Below, in pieces: positions 51,101 to 63,100 of a DNA stretch of 64,000 nucleotides. The notes under the pieces are model-generated. The model saw only the letters and a program-made list of their open reading frames with translations, had not been told where the DNA came from and made no database searches. The translations under genes were made by a program, and so were the position numbers. The DNA comes from Euwallacea fornicatus (taxonomy: Eukaryota > Arthropoda > Insecta > Coleoptera > Curculionidae). The stretch is taken from positions 2,604,001 to 2,668,000 of the forward strand of contig NC_089570.1 of the NCBI RefSeq assembly GCF_040115645.1, written 5' to 3'. How positions within the stretch are numbered: the first letter of the stretch is position 1; each line of letters opens with the position of its first letter.

Positions 51101-54100
51101 GTCTAGCTTTGACTGAGCCCATGTATGTTTGTCCTGCGTACGTTTGCTTTCTTTGCCCATATCAACGTGTCGTCAAACTCTGTAATATTTATATTTTCAA
51201 GAGTTATTGTTATTGAGTAGATTGTATTCTCAAGAATTGCGGCAATTAACCTCTATAAGTTTCTTGTTATTCCCTACTGCAACACTGAAGAAAGTTGCCA
51301 AAGTGTATGGACTAAATATAAAATAACATGTTAATGCGAACTAGATAGATACACAGACCCGATCGAGAGGCTTTGTGCTGTTTAACCTGCACTAACCTGA
51401 ACTTAATGGATTTGGGGAGTGGGCCGTAAAGCCCTTCGGTTTGGAGAGTTTCTCTGCGTTTCGCGCATTCGGAACAACGATAGAAAGACCAGGTGTTCGA
51501 AGATTCCTCACACACCTGTTGATCAAGAAATAATTTTTTTTACCAACACGCAGCGTTCACCCCCAGTAAAAAATCCGTTAAAATAATTAGCCAGCGACAA
51601 TATTGTTTATTCTAAAAATTAGGGAGGGAATTCAATTTTCGGATAATTATTTCGGGATTTTACCCTTGGGAAGGAACCCCAAGAAGGAAAAACGAATTCT
51701 TGTTTCCCGGTTTGGGGTGCGAAAATGGGGATCTTTTGAAATTTAACACCCTTATCAAATAATGCTCCTTAAAGGAGGAAAATTCAGATTTGCCACAACG
51801 CGCGTCTGCATCGGTGAGAAGGATATTTTAGTATGTCAAGAACAGAGAACAAGCCATAAATTTTACATTTCTGCAGCTCGCTGTTTACTGTTTTCTAGAG
51901 TTTTGGTATTAAATAAATAAGATGTAACGAGGGAATTTGGCTAATTATCGTCAGGTCCATGTTCTCAAGAATACGACTTTTGTTCCGCTGAGCTGCTTCA
52001 ATTCAGTTTTCGTTTTAGCACGTTCCGTTGTCATTATCATCACATTCATTAATAAACTAAACAAACTTCTTGCTTCGAATTGAGGTTGACACAGCTCAAA
52101 ATCCTGCCTGAAGAGAGTTTAAATGGAAGCCCGCAGCAACTCCTATATAGGGTGTCCGGTTTTTTTGTGCCAGGATTTTAACCACGCATGCCAAGCATAA
52201 CAATTATGTTAGTTCGCCGTATGAACTACATTCGACAAATGCTTTGTCAGGGAAATTGGGAGTGTTGAAGTTTTATATTTTTTGTCCAACTTACCTTTTA
52301 CAGCTCTCAAATTGTTTGAGACGTTAAACTCAATCTTTGAGCATAAGTTAATAGCATTACTGGACGGATGCGCCTCGCACTATTCCCTAGCGGCGAGGAA
52401 CTGGGTAAAGCCAAACTATCTACAGAAATTGGTGAGTCGTGGATTGCTCGGCCCCCGCGATCGTCCGATCTAACACCGCTAGATTTTTATGTTTAGGGGT
52501 TTGTGAAGGAACACGTTAATCCAATCGGGATATCGTCGGTTCAGATTCGTTTCCGGGTCATGAGTACATCTACGAACGATATGTAACGCAAACTTCCGTC
52601 ACCACCCTAAGCTGTTGAATCACGGCTTCGAGTCTGCTTCTCCAGCCGCTAACCCACATTTCTAATCTCAAAACCCATTAGACCCATAAATAACAATTAG
52701 CAGGACACATTTTTTACTTACTACGATGCCACAACTAGTGGTCGTCTCGTAAATATTGAAATAACGAGCGTTCTTTTGAAGAATTTCATTCATCGCCACT
52801 AAATGATGTCATTCAATCGCGAGTAATCTAAATGAGTTCTGCGAGCGAATAATCAACAACGTCTTGCATTCGTTGGACCCATTTATTTGCGAAAATTCCG
52901 CTGATTATACTTTTTGTTTATGATGGTTAAGTGGAAGTGCGAACTCTGGCAGTTTATTAGATTTCGTTATTAATCGTTCTGGTGTGATAAGTGCTTTAGT
53001 TGCCGCGACAATGGAGAGAAGAGAAATGCTGGGCGGCTACTCGAAACTTTTTACTTCGTATCTGGAAGGGCAATTTAAGAGTGGAAATGTTTTTTGGAGA
53101 AAAATGCTCCGAAGAATCCGTCCATCAACTTTGGTAAAGAAACCATCATGAATTTCTCAAAGGTAAAAACTCCAAGAAAGTTTGATGGGCCGCTTAAGGC
53201 AATTTGCATAGAAATTTCAATAAATGCCGCATATTTTATCTTTTCTCTTTGCAAGGCAATCAAGAAACTGGTTTCGTCTGCGACCAAAAATCCTGTCGAT
53301 CAGAAAATAATAGCTCAGATTCCAAACGACTGGCCATCAGGCAATTAATAGGGACGAACTGACCTAAGACACGTTCAGACAAAATCGCTTCTCTCTATGT
53401 AAATATCAATAGATTTTTATTCCACTATGGCACAGCCTCGAATTATTATTGGTTATTTAGTTGGCTTGTGCTTACTTTCGACAATCTAAACAATTTAAAA
53501 TTAAAGTAAATATTTGATTTGAACAACTAGCATAACCAAATTTGTTTAATTACAATGCAAACCGCAAGTAAAATGTTGCTATCTTGACGTTCTCTTCATT
53601 CTCTGAATGGGCATTGCACAAGTGGGTAACACAAGCTTCGATTACTCTTTGCCTTTCAATGGTTTATCGAAAGAGGAAAATTCTCCAACTTTAAAAAGTT
53701 CAAGTGTTTAATTAGGTATCTTCACCTAGCATTAACACGTCATTATCTCACGTGTATGTTAAAACTGAAATCAATTTACTACACGACAAATCAATAGGAT
53801 GTCACTCTCTTTTCGCTTCTAATAGCATTTTGAAATCCGACTCCTAGAGATCACCATTAGTTTGAAGCCTTGAGACAGACGTGTCGATTAAGCCAGCGCC
53901 CAAACCTCACAAACGCCTCTGCTAGATATTATTAGAGAAAAAAAAAATGTTTTAATTATTTTCTTACACAAATCGTCGGCGTTATGACGATCAATTTATC
54001 ATCGCCCTACGAAGAACCCAGCGGTGAATTCTTGAAGCTACGTCTACTCCCTTAACCGGAAAGTTGCAATTCGTACCCGTCTCCCGGGGTAAGTATTGTT

Positions 54101-57100
54101 GCGCATGGAGGCCGCTTTGACAAAAAAAACATTTGCTATCGCATGACGTACAATGTGTTTCAAAGCCCACTTCGGCTGATTTAGGTTTCATATTTTATAT
54201 TTGGACAGGGATGGGAAAAACTATATAATAGCGATCGGAAAATAGTATCGGCGATCCTTTAGATGAACTTTTTCCGGTCCCGACTGGCTAAATGTTACCT
54301 ACGGGCGCAGTTAAATTATACAGTAATAGAACATTTTTCGGCCGATAGTTGAGGAAGTGTTCGTTTACAATCATGTACGTAATGTTGGCTTTTTTTACCT
54401 CGGCGCAGGTTGGAGAATATCACATTTCTCACCCCTTAAATTTAGTTAATCGGTCTATTTTTATTCAATTTTAGCACTGCTTCTAGCGCATTACACATTT
54501 TCCACAAGGTTCCTCCCTATTTTATTCTCCAAAGTGTGCCAGGAGAACATTTTTGGTACTCAAAACCTTTGCCTTTTTCAAAAACGACTAACCTTTGGTC
54601 ACATTCATGCCGTTTATTTTTTGGCAAAAATAAACTAGTATACAAACCACGAACTAGGCAGAAACAGTATGCATGCCTCGTTAAAGTGTCAACTCTCGAC
54701 ATTAATGAAACACTTTATCGATAGCTATGTAACACGCTATTTCTGTTGCCAATTGGTAGATCAGTGCGGAATCAGTAGATTCAAATATACAGGATGTTAA
54801 TTAAGTACTTGCACAAACTTTAAAGAGTGAATCTTTGGCTAATTTCGACATCGTTCGTGTGTCAAACGAAAATTTTTGTTTGGCATTTTGATTATATACT
54901 TGTTCAATAACATATCAGTTTGATGATATTCTGGACACTGGGAATGTATGTTTCCAAGACTAAGATTAAATTACCTTTGCGAAGAAGTGGGCGGCATTTA
55001 GAAGAATTGCTGAAAATGACCGCAACGCATTCGTCAATGCAATATTCACTGATGGACTCTTGAGGATATACCTGATGTCTTATTAATAATGGCACACGAT
55101 CCAAATATCCTGTTTCCTTGATCTCGTTTATTTTGGGCTGGAGTTTCGTGAACTAGTGACTTTGAGTGACCCCACAGAACACGATCCAAAGTTTTCAGAA
55201 CTTGTGATCTGGGAGCCTTCTCTTAAGTCGCGTGTCTCGAAAACCAAGCCGATACAGACCCGCGATCGTATGAACTTGTTACCTTAAAATTGGGGAAAGA
55301 TTCACTCCTTAAAGTTTGTCAACTACTTTATAAACATCCCGTATATTGACATTTACACAACATTTGTATCATTTAATGAATGTCACCCGGGATTACACGA
55401 TCGGATCAGAATTCGCGTTTCACATAACGAAGCTGGAGCGAAAATGCAGCCGAAAGAATGAAATGGCAATGTGAAAAACTGAAAAAAAAATCTTGTTGAA
55501 GTCGAATGAATGCAATGGAAAATCTTTCCATTAGCAAAAAATTGTGAAATGACATACCTCGATGTGGAAATAAGATAAAGTCTTTGAATTATTGCGTTCA
55601 CTTCAGTTAAAACTTGAAAACAAACAAAAATCGTCTTCCGTCATTGACGCGTATCATACGTAATCCATAAAAAAACCGCGTCGTCGTCGTCCTCGTCTCC
55701 GACCTACAAATCACCGACACCGACTGACTCGTACGAAACCAGACCATACTGTTTACAAGATTTACATCGACTTTATAAATAATGCCACCTCCCTAAAATG
55801 CATTCAGTGTTTAATTTGCAACTTTTGCACATCCGTCATATGTTTAAAATGCCATTTTGGCCGATTAGGGGGGGATTTCCTCGCTAAGCCCCCCTGAGTC
55901 CTTAACGATCAGACCGTAAATTCTGCCTTCTGAGAAACAACATACGTCTATTCGCCCTATACATGATGCCTCATCCATTACGTCACATGACGTGTTGTAT
56001 AACGTGATGTCATGATTTACGCATCATTTAGGAGTACCTACCTATGGCATGTGCGGTAGTGCGGTTTATCTTGACACAGAATCAACGTTTGTATGTTGGG
56101 TATTCCAGTAGAAGTAATTCGCGAATGCGTTATTGAAATTCAATAGCGCATATAAGGATTTGGAACAGTAAATTTATAGAGATGTACATATGTCCGTTGA
56201 TTAGTTAAGATTCGCTTCCCTCCAAGACCGAAATTGCGCTGCTCCTTTTCGACCTTGTATTAGGATCGAGGCGATTTGCGTGTTACATGGACGTAAAATT
56301 TCTGAGTCCATCGATATATGACAAGTTTTACGCATCAGGCAACGTCTTGCTGTTATTGTTGTATTTTTTCAAACTTCACATTGTGCGTAATAATATTACG
56401 TAACAGTGCTGCGACAACGGCGCCGCGATGCGCGCGTTATATGGGTTGCTTCAGGGTTTCAAAACGAGGACCGACGCTATCCGCTGGGTAAAGTGCAGTT
56501 GCACGGGGCGACAAGTTCAAGGGGAAATAGCTACAGGCAGAACGAAAGAAAAAGGTTTATTTTAGGGACACGAGGATCCATGATGGCATAACGTTAATTT
56601 CCGCAGGACGGCAAACTACCAGCGGCGGCTCTGTTCGAAATACGTCATCCCTATACAGGGTGATTCATTAACAATTATTTTTATTTATATAAATTAGACA
56701 CCCGAAAGCTGGAGATACCACACTTCACACGATGACGACTGAAGGAAATGTGACTTATCTAAAAGTTGATAGTTTCTGACATATACGGGATGTTGAAAGT
56801 TAGTCACTTGAAAAATTGTAAAGTTGTGTTTTTAGGTAACGAATGTGATGCGATTTGAAATTTCCTCATTGCTAATAGATTATTAGAAATAATGAGATTT
56901 AAACTTAGTGTTCGTTTAATAAATTTTCCTCGAAAACGGATCGAGATATCGAAATGAAAACAACAACATGATTAATTCGGCAATGATTTGTCTTTCCTAT
57001 TTTAAATCAAATTTAATGTTAGACATACAGGGTAAAAAATTATTAACTGTAAATTCCATACAACCGAAAGTGGAGCCCTCTATTAACAACACGGGAATTG

Positions 57101-60100
57101 CAAAACTTATATTCTTCTTCACCCAAAAAACCATAATGTTGCAAACTGAATGAAGTATTTAACTCAGAAATTTTCAAAATGATGCCAAAAAAATGAATTC
57201 AAATTTTCACTTTCAACACTGTATACAGGAAATTTTAAGTTCAGCTCCCACCATTAGGATCTTGAAACCTAAACAAGACACGAAGACGTTTAAATGGGGA
57301 CAAAATTGCATAATTTAGCGCCAAATCAAATGCCGTTTCCAAAATTTGATTTCTCCGAGTACTTTCAAAGATAATCGAAAAAAATTAAAAATTTTAGATT
57401 TCTTTGTTATTTTTTTAACGTTATTTGACAAGGAAGCTCGAAATCACAAGCGCATTTTCATTGCCACTTTTTTTCAACTACACAATTACGTTTTCAGATT
57501 TATCCGACGTTTCGCCTTTCCGCTACCATCATCAACTTAGTTTTTTTGGATTTTTAACGGGAAATTAGTCGGAGAAAAATCTGAAAAAGTCACCGTGCAG
57601 CTGAGGAAAAATGGCAATGAAGATGCGCTCGTGGTTTTGAACTTCCTTGTCAAATAACGCTAAAAGAATATAAAAAGGCATTTAAGCGCTATTTAGGCTT
57701 CAGGCGAATTTTTATACTCAGAAATAAGCGATGTGCAATTTTTTCATTTCATAATTCCTATAATGAACGAGCAACACAATATGATGGAAAGTGAGGCATG
57801 GCGAGCTGTAAGGCAACTCGAAGCTGGGCCAACACAGACGCATGTCGCCCAAGTTTTTAATGTCAACCAAAGTGTAGTTTCAAGATTGTGAAATCGATTT
57901 CTTGAAATAGACCAAGACCAAGACGAGATCGGCCATCAACAACAACACCCAGGGAAGACCGATTTCTCCAATTGCTCGCGAGAAGAAATCGCAATGCCAG
58001 GGCAACAGTTTCAAAAAGCAAGTTTGCCCGTGGTAGAGGAAGGCTTGTGTCCACTCAAACCATAAGAAATAATCTCCACAATGTCGGATTGTATGACTAA
58101 AAACTAATGGTGTGTATTCCACTGACTGTGGAACACAGAAGAAGCAAGAAGAGCATGGACTGAGCTTTATCCAAATTAGACCCGTAATGACTGGGGTCGG
58201 ATTCTCTCCAGTGACGAGTCTAGACTCTAAAATCTGATAACCGACGTGTTCTGATTTGGCGTGAATGCGGAACACGAAACAATCATCGTTTTATCAGAGA
58301 AAGATCTCACTTTGAATGTAGCAATATCGTGGTATGGGCTGGTATTAGCCTTGGCGGGCATACAGATCGTTATTTCATTGACAATTGTCCCTCAAACGCC
58401 AACAGGTGTTTAATGAAATTCTTCAACCTATTATAATGCCGTATGCTGGAGCAATAGGTAATCAATTTATATTTATGGACGACAATGCTCGTGCACATCG
58501 CGGTAACATCGTGAACAACTGGTTGGATAAAACGAATGTTAAGAGAATGGTATAGCCTGCCAATTCTTCAGGTGGAAATCCAATTGAGCATGCTTGGGAT
58601 ACTTTTGGAAGACGTGTCGCAAGTAGAAATTTACCATCTTGAACTATTCCAGAATCTTCGAAATGCCCTAATTGAAGAATGGAATGGAATTCACCAAGAC
58701 ATCTTTGATAACTTGACTGAATCGATGCCATCACGATGCAAAGCCTTTTTAGCAGCAAGGGGGGGTTATACTCACTATCAAGAAGAAGCTTTAAGATGGT
58801 ATTTTGAAATGTCCCGTAATTGTTTTGGCCAGTGTACGTATATTCGAAACAATCAATTTTCGGATAAGGCACATTTTTTTGAAACGTCACAATTTGACGT
58901 GTAGTATCTCCAGCTTTCAGTTGCCCATTGATAATGAATCATCCTGTATGTTGGCACAATTATCAAAAGCTTAATGAGTTTTTAAACAGATGGTCCGTAC
59001 AGTTCTGACTCTCTTGATGTTATCGAACTGAGTAAGTGGTAGAAAGAAGTACATGTCCCCTTTCTCGAGGAAATTAATTGCTTTTTCTGCGGTTCAACAC
59101 CAATTAGCATGCGATAAAATATTACTTTCCGCACTTTTCGCTCAAACAGCCACTCTAATACTTTTAGATTTCATAGAGTTTTCTGGTACACTCTAATAAG
59201 TTCACGCTGTTTGTCGAATACCTCGAAAGAGAGCAAAAAACTACTCTTTTGGAAATGAAAATCACATGCTGGGCCCTTTTAAAGCACCAAAGCTGAATGT
59301 TCTTTGAAGCAGTCCCAAAAGGCATTACAGGTTTCTTTCGAGACGCGTTCGAGCGAATACCATTTATCCAAATCCACCTGAATCTGCGAGATGGCCTAGA
59401 ATAGAGCTCAACGCGCTGAGAGGAGATGCACTCAGTTCAAACTTAAGCTAATCAAGCAAGGGGGGTAGTCTGGCTGGATGGTTAACCAAACAGAACACAT
59501 CTGAATTTTTCTCAGGACTAATAGACGTTTGTGAATTTTTGTCGTTTCTTACAGACGCGAGAGAACATCTGACCTAAACAAAATACAAAACACAAGTTTG
59601 TTGTTCAGCGAACCGGACGCAATAAAGATCTCAGTAATGAAAGTTTTCCGATAATTTTCGTTTATTTATTGTAAATTCGTGGGCGCGGACATAGTCAATA
59701 TGGGTCAGGCGTGCAACCTTGGTGCTCATCGGTCACTGTCTAAACTGCGAAAATATATTAAATTCACTTCAACCCAAATAAACTGCATCGGGATCGTTTA
59801 TTTTGTAATAAAGTTTTGTAAGGAGATTATGTAAGTAATTTCTTAAAATAAATAGACATTTTTATCGCGCGAGTTAAGCTGTAAGAACGGCGTTCGTTAT
59901 GTTAGCAGGGTCCTGTGTTCGTAACATGAGACCAGCCTGTTGACTATACGTTCTGAGGCGATTAAGTAAATATTAATCCAAAACATGAGCAGTTCCATAC
60001 ACGAATTTGTAATTAGTTTGGCATGCCAAACTTTAGAAACACAATTTCCTCGAATCGTGTCTCATTTTCAAACTAAATACATGTTCATTAAAATTATTGA

Positions 60101-63100
60101 TTGACTTCCCCGTATGTGTGTTAAATGCGTATAATAAGAATTAATGTAGCTGATACGTGTATTTTTAGATATTACTAGTGCATGTAAAAATTTAAAAAAT
60201 AACAAAACCAAAAATTACCGGCCTAATGGATTACGCGGATAAACACTAAAAATAGCAATTATTTGCTGAAAACATCCACTGAGTCTACAATGCAGTGCTT
60301 TAATTTCGAAAATAGCCTTTTGGTCTCTATGGAAAAAAAAATGGGTCTAAACCAGGAACGTGCCCATTGAGATATCCGGGAAAGCATTTTAAACCATGGC
60401 AACGAAGATAAATGCAATATAATCGCCGCACGTAAAATTTAGGAACATCGAAGTCTATTACGGCTTAAACGCCCATTCCAGCTCTGCAGTTAATTAACTC
60501 GAGCACCCCGAAAACCATTTCGATTCTAACGTATCTCGTCAGGCCGGTTCATCCCTAGTCAGTTAAACGGCAGCAGAAATCGAAACTGCGAACAATGAGC
60601 ATGTTTGACTTGCAGGAAAGTGTCCTAAGAGTGCCAACTACCCGGCCCTTTTCCCTGCATCTCTACCGAATCTTCGAGAGTCGGCAGCAGGACTTGGCCC
60701 ACCCCCAAAAACTTGAATCGCTATGACTGTGACCGCGCGAAATTTGGCACTTTTAAACCACAGTCTGAGCGACCTATTACCGGTTGCGGCGACGAGCACC
60801 GTTCAGATTTTGAAGGAAACTGCTAGTGTGTACTTAGAGGTCGGTCGCAAGTTAATACCTCTGAAGGTGTATTGCTATACACAGATTCGGACCTTCGAAG
60901 TCTGGAAAGTGGAAAAAATGCTAACCCCCCACCCCTTAGGCATTTTTCGAACGAATTTCGAAATTTTCGATGTTCTGCTTATTAGTCCTATGGCGTCACG
61001 TGGATCCTTTATTGGCCGCGGATACTTCGACTGGCGTCGCGGAGTCTTGGAAAGGCACTTTCTGCGCATCCTCATTTTTGCCACCAAAAATGGCAGAAAT
61101 TTAGATTCTAAGTGATACTGCATATCGGAAACTTTACAGGTCATCCACTTGCGGTTTGCGGCATCTTAAAGAGCTTGACGAGACGATTAATATGATCCAT
61201 TTTTAAGGCCCACGATTCCGCACAATCTTAAGAATTTTTACAAATCTAAACTACTCCCCCCTTGGCCTTTATCAAAATCTCGTTTAACGAAATACGATAC
61301 AAAACGATTAAAAGCGAACATCTGACCGTGAAATTTTTTGTTCCAGATTACCGCACCTCGATTTCCAGTAGTCCTGAAAATTGGTCATGCACACGGCGGT
61401 TTGGGGAAAGTCAAAGTGGATAATGTTAATGACTTCCAGGTTAGTTGATCCTTAAAACCCAGAGGGTCAATGAGCTTTGTGATAATTAATTTTCTAGGAT
61501 ATGGCCAGCGTCGTCGCGGTGGCAAAAACGTACTGCACTGTCGAACCATACATCGATTCCAAGTACGACATGCACGTGCAGAAAATTGGGAATAATTACA
61601 AGGCTTTTATGCGAAAGTCTATCTCAGGTCTGCAAAATGTAAAACTTTGGATAATTCGTCCCAAACTCTGGATTTTCAGGATGCTGGAAAACGAACACCG
61701 GCTCGGCGATGCTCGAACAGATCTCAATGCCCGAAAGATATAAACTCTGGATTGACGAGGTTTCCGACTTGTTTGGTGGCCTAGATATTTGCGCCCTGGA
61801 AGTAGTCGTCAGCAAAGACGGGAAGGAATTCATTATAGAGGTAAAACTGCCATTATTCTCTTTAAATGGCCTCATTAATATGCGCCTAGTCGAGCTAGAA
61901 ACACAGGAAATGATGGAGGTAAAAAAGATTATGACTGGAAGGGACAGGGCGTGCGTTAATTTCTCATAAATATTTAGAGAATTGCAGGCTAGTGCAATAG
62001 AAAATGGAGCAGTCAACCTGCTTTTTTCCGTTAACACGTGAACGACGAAATAGGAGCTTTGTTTGAGCAAGTGATTGTCTGCGATGACTGATCGTCTGCT
62101 TGCAACGTGATAGTCCGTTTTCCAGAAAGTTTCCATAGTACAAGAGAGTCAAACTTATTTCTTCGATTCCACTTTAATCGTTAATCTCAGTTCGAAAGTG
62201 CCATTAAGGCTGAAGCCGTCTGTATTTGGCATTTCATTCGAATGCATCTGAAAACAAAATTTCAACCCTAGAACCCAAAAGTTAATTATCCATTACCTTC
62301 AAATAGTCTTGATTTCGACTTGTGATTAAATTTTCCCTTCCCGTTGTGAACTCTCTCATTCTCGATTCGTTTCGCACGCTTGAGGTTGTTGGAAATAACG
62401 TAGCAACAGTTCTGATTTGATTGTCGACAGCCCCAAACAGTTATTGAATTCAAACCTATCTTGAAAATCAGCTCTCTTCAAATATTGGAGGAGAAAAATT
62501 GTGTTGTTAGAAAAAACTGGTTGAGGGCGCTGTATCCGCAATTTTGGAAAATAAAAAAATATGAATTTGTAGCCGTAAAAATGATGCCCAGTAGCCCTTC
62601 GTTGAGACACCACAAGGAAATCTTTAATTGTAATTTTCGTTTCTTCGCATTAGACGTGAGACGCAAAGTTTTAAACACCCAGTGTAAATTGGTGCCTAAC
62701 TTTAACTGAAATTATGGAGTCAGAAAAACACGTTAACATTGGAAATTATAGACGTCACAATAACTTAATTTTTTCCTTCGGACACCCTGTGTGTTACATA
62801 TTATTTTAAAGCCATTACTAAGCCCAATTAAAATGAATGGTGGTTTGCAAGGTACTTCTTTGAAAAACTTACATTTGTTATACCCGAACATGTCCGGGTC
62901 ATTCTATCTCTAAGGCTACAGTTCTATTTTTTAATTTACGTGACTAAAATATGCAGTATGCAGGTAAAGGGACCTTTCAGGACATTATGCGGGCTTATCA
63001 AATAAGGTCCCTCGAGCTTTCCGTCATTTAAGGACATAATAAATGGGCTGAATGGAAAAAAAATTGAGTGAACCTTCATTGTCGAAGCATTTGTGCCGTA

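Larger units (their letters stand above)
56654..58948 (+). mobile_element. Tc1-like transposon (DD34E), degenerate, with nested insertion(s)
   Basis: Termini TACAGGGTGATTCATTAACA and, as reverse complement of the right end, TACAGGATGATTCATTATCA; both arms also share GAAAGCTGGAGATAC. Transposase runs in plus-strand frames from about 57764. It begins MMESEAWRAVRQLEAGPTQT and HVAQVFNVNQSVVSRL (helix-turn-helix). It continues through DWGRILSSDESRL (first D), DDNARAHRGN (second D) and GGNPIEHAWDTFGRRVASRN (E), and ends NALIEEWNGIHQDIFDNLTE, SMPSRCKAFLAARGGYTHY. All three catalytic residues survive, but stops and frameshifts interrupt the frame. About 1 kb between the left TIR and the start of the transposase is occupied by other elements. 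Confidence 0.9.
32454..61346 (+). other. Syn: Synapsin intron 5, 28.9 kb, host intron of Timp
   Basis: Donor ATG|GTAAGT and acceptor TTTGTTCCAG are canonical, and the flanking exons join in phase 0. It contains the antisense Timp gene near its 5' end, about eleven transposon-derived elements, and a few weak gene candidates. Stretches without any feature I could support are 35012-36101, 38000-39354, 41013-43969, 45095-46585, 49173-51396, 52541-54516, 55344-56653 and 58949-60594. Confidence 0.9.

Noticed and set aside
53991..54191. Cysteine-rich 66-codon minus-strand frame (HCTSCDSKCFFC)
   Set aside because: The cysteine spacing matches no family I know, and there is no splice or promoter support.
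61624..62136. 170-codon minus-strand frame
   Set aside because: Antisense shadow of synapsin exon 8 and the following intron.
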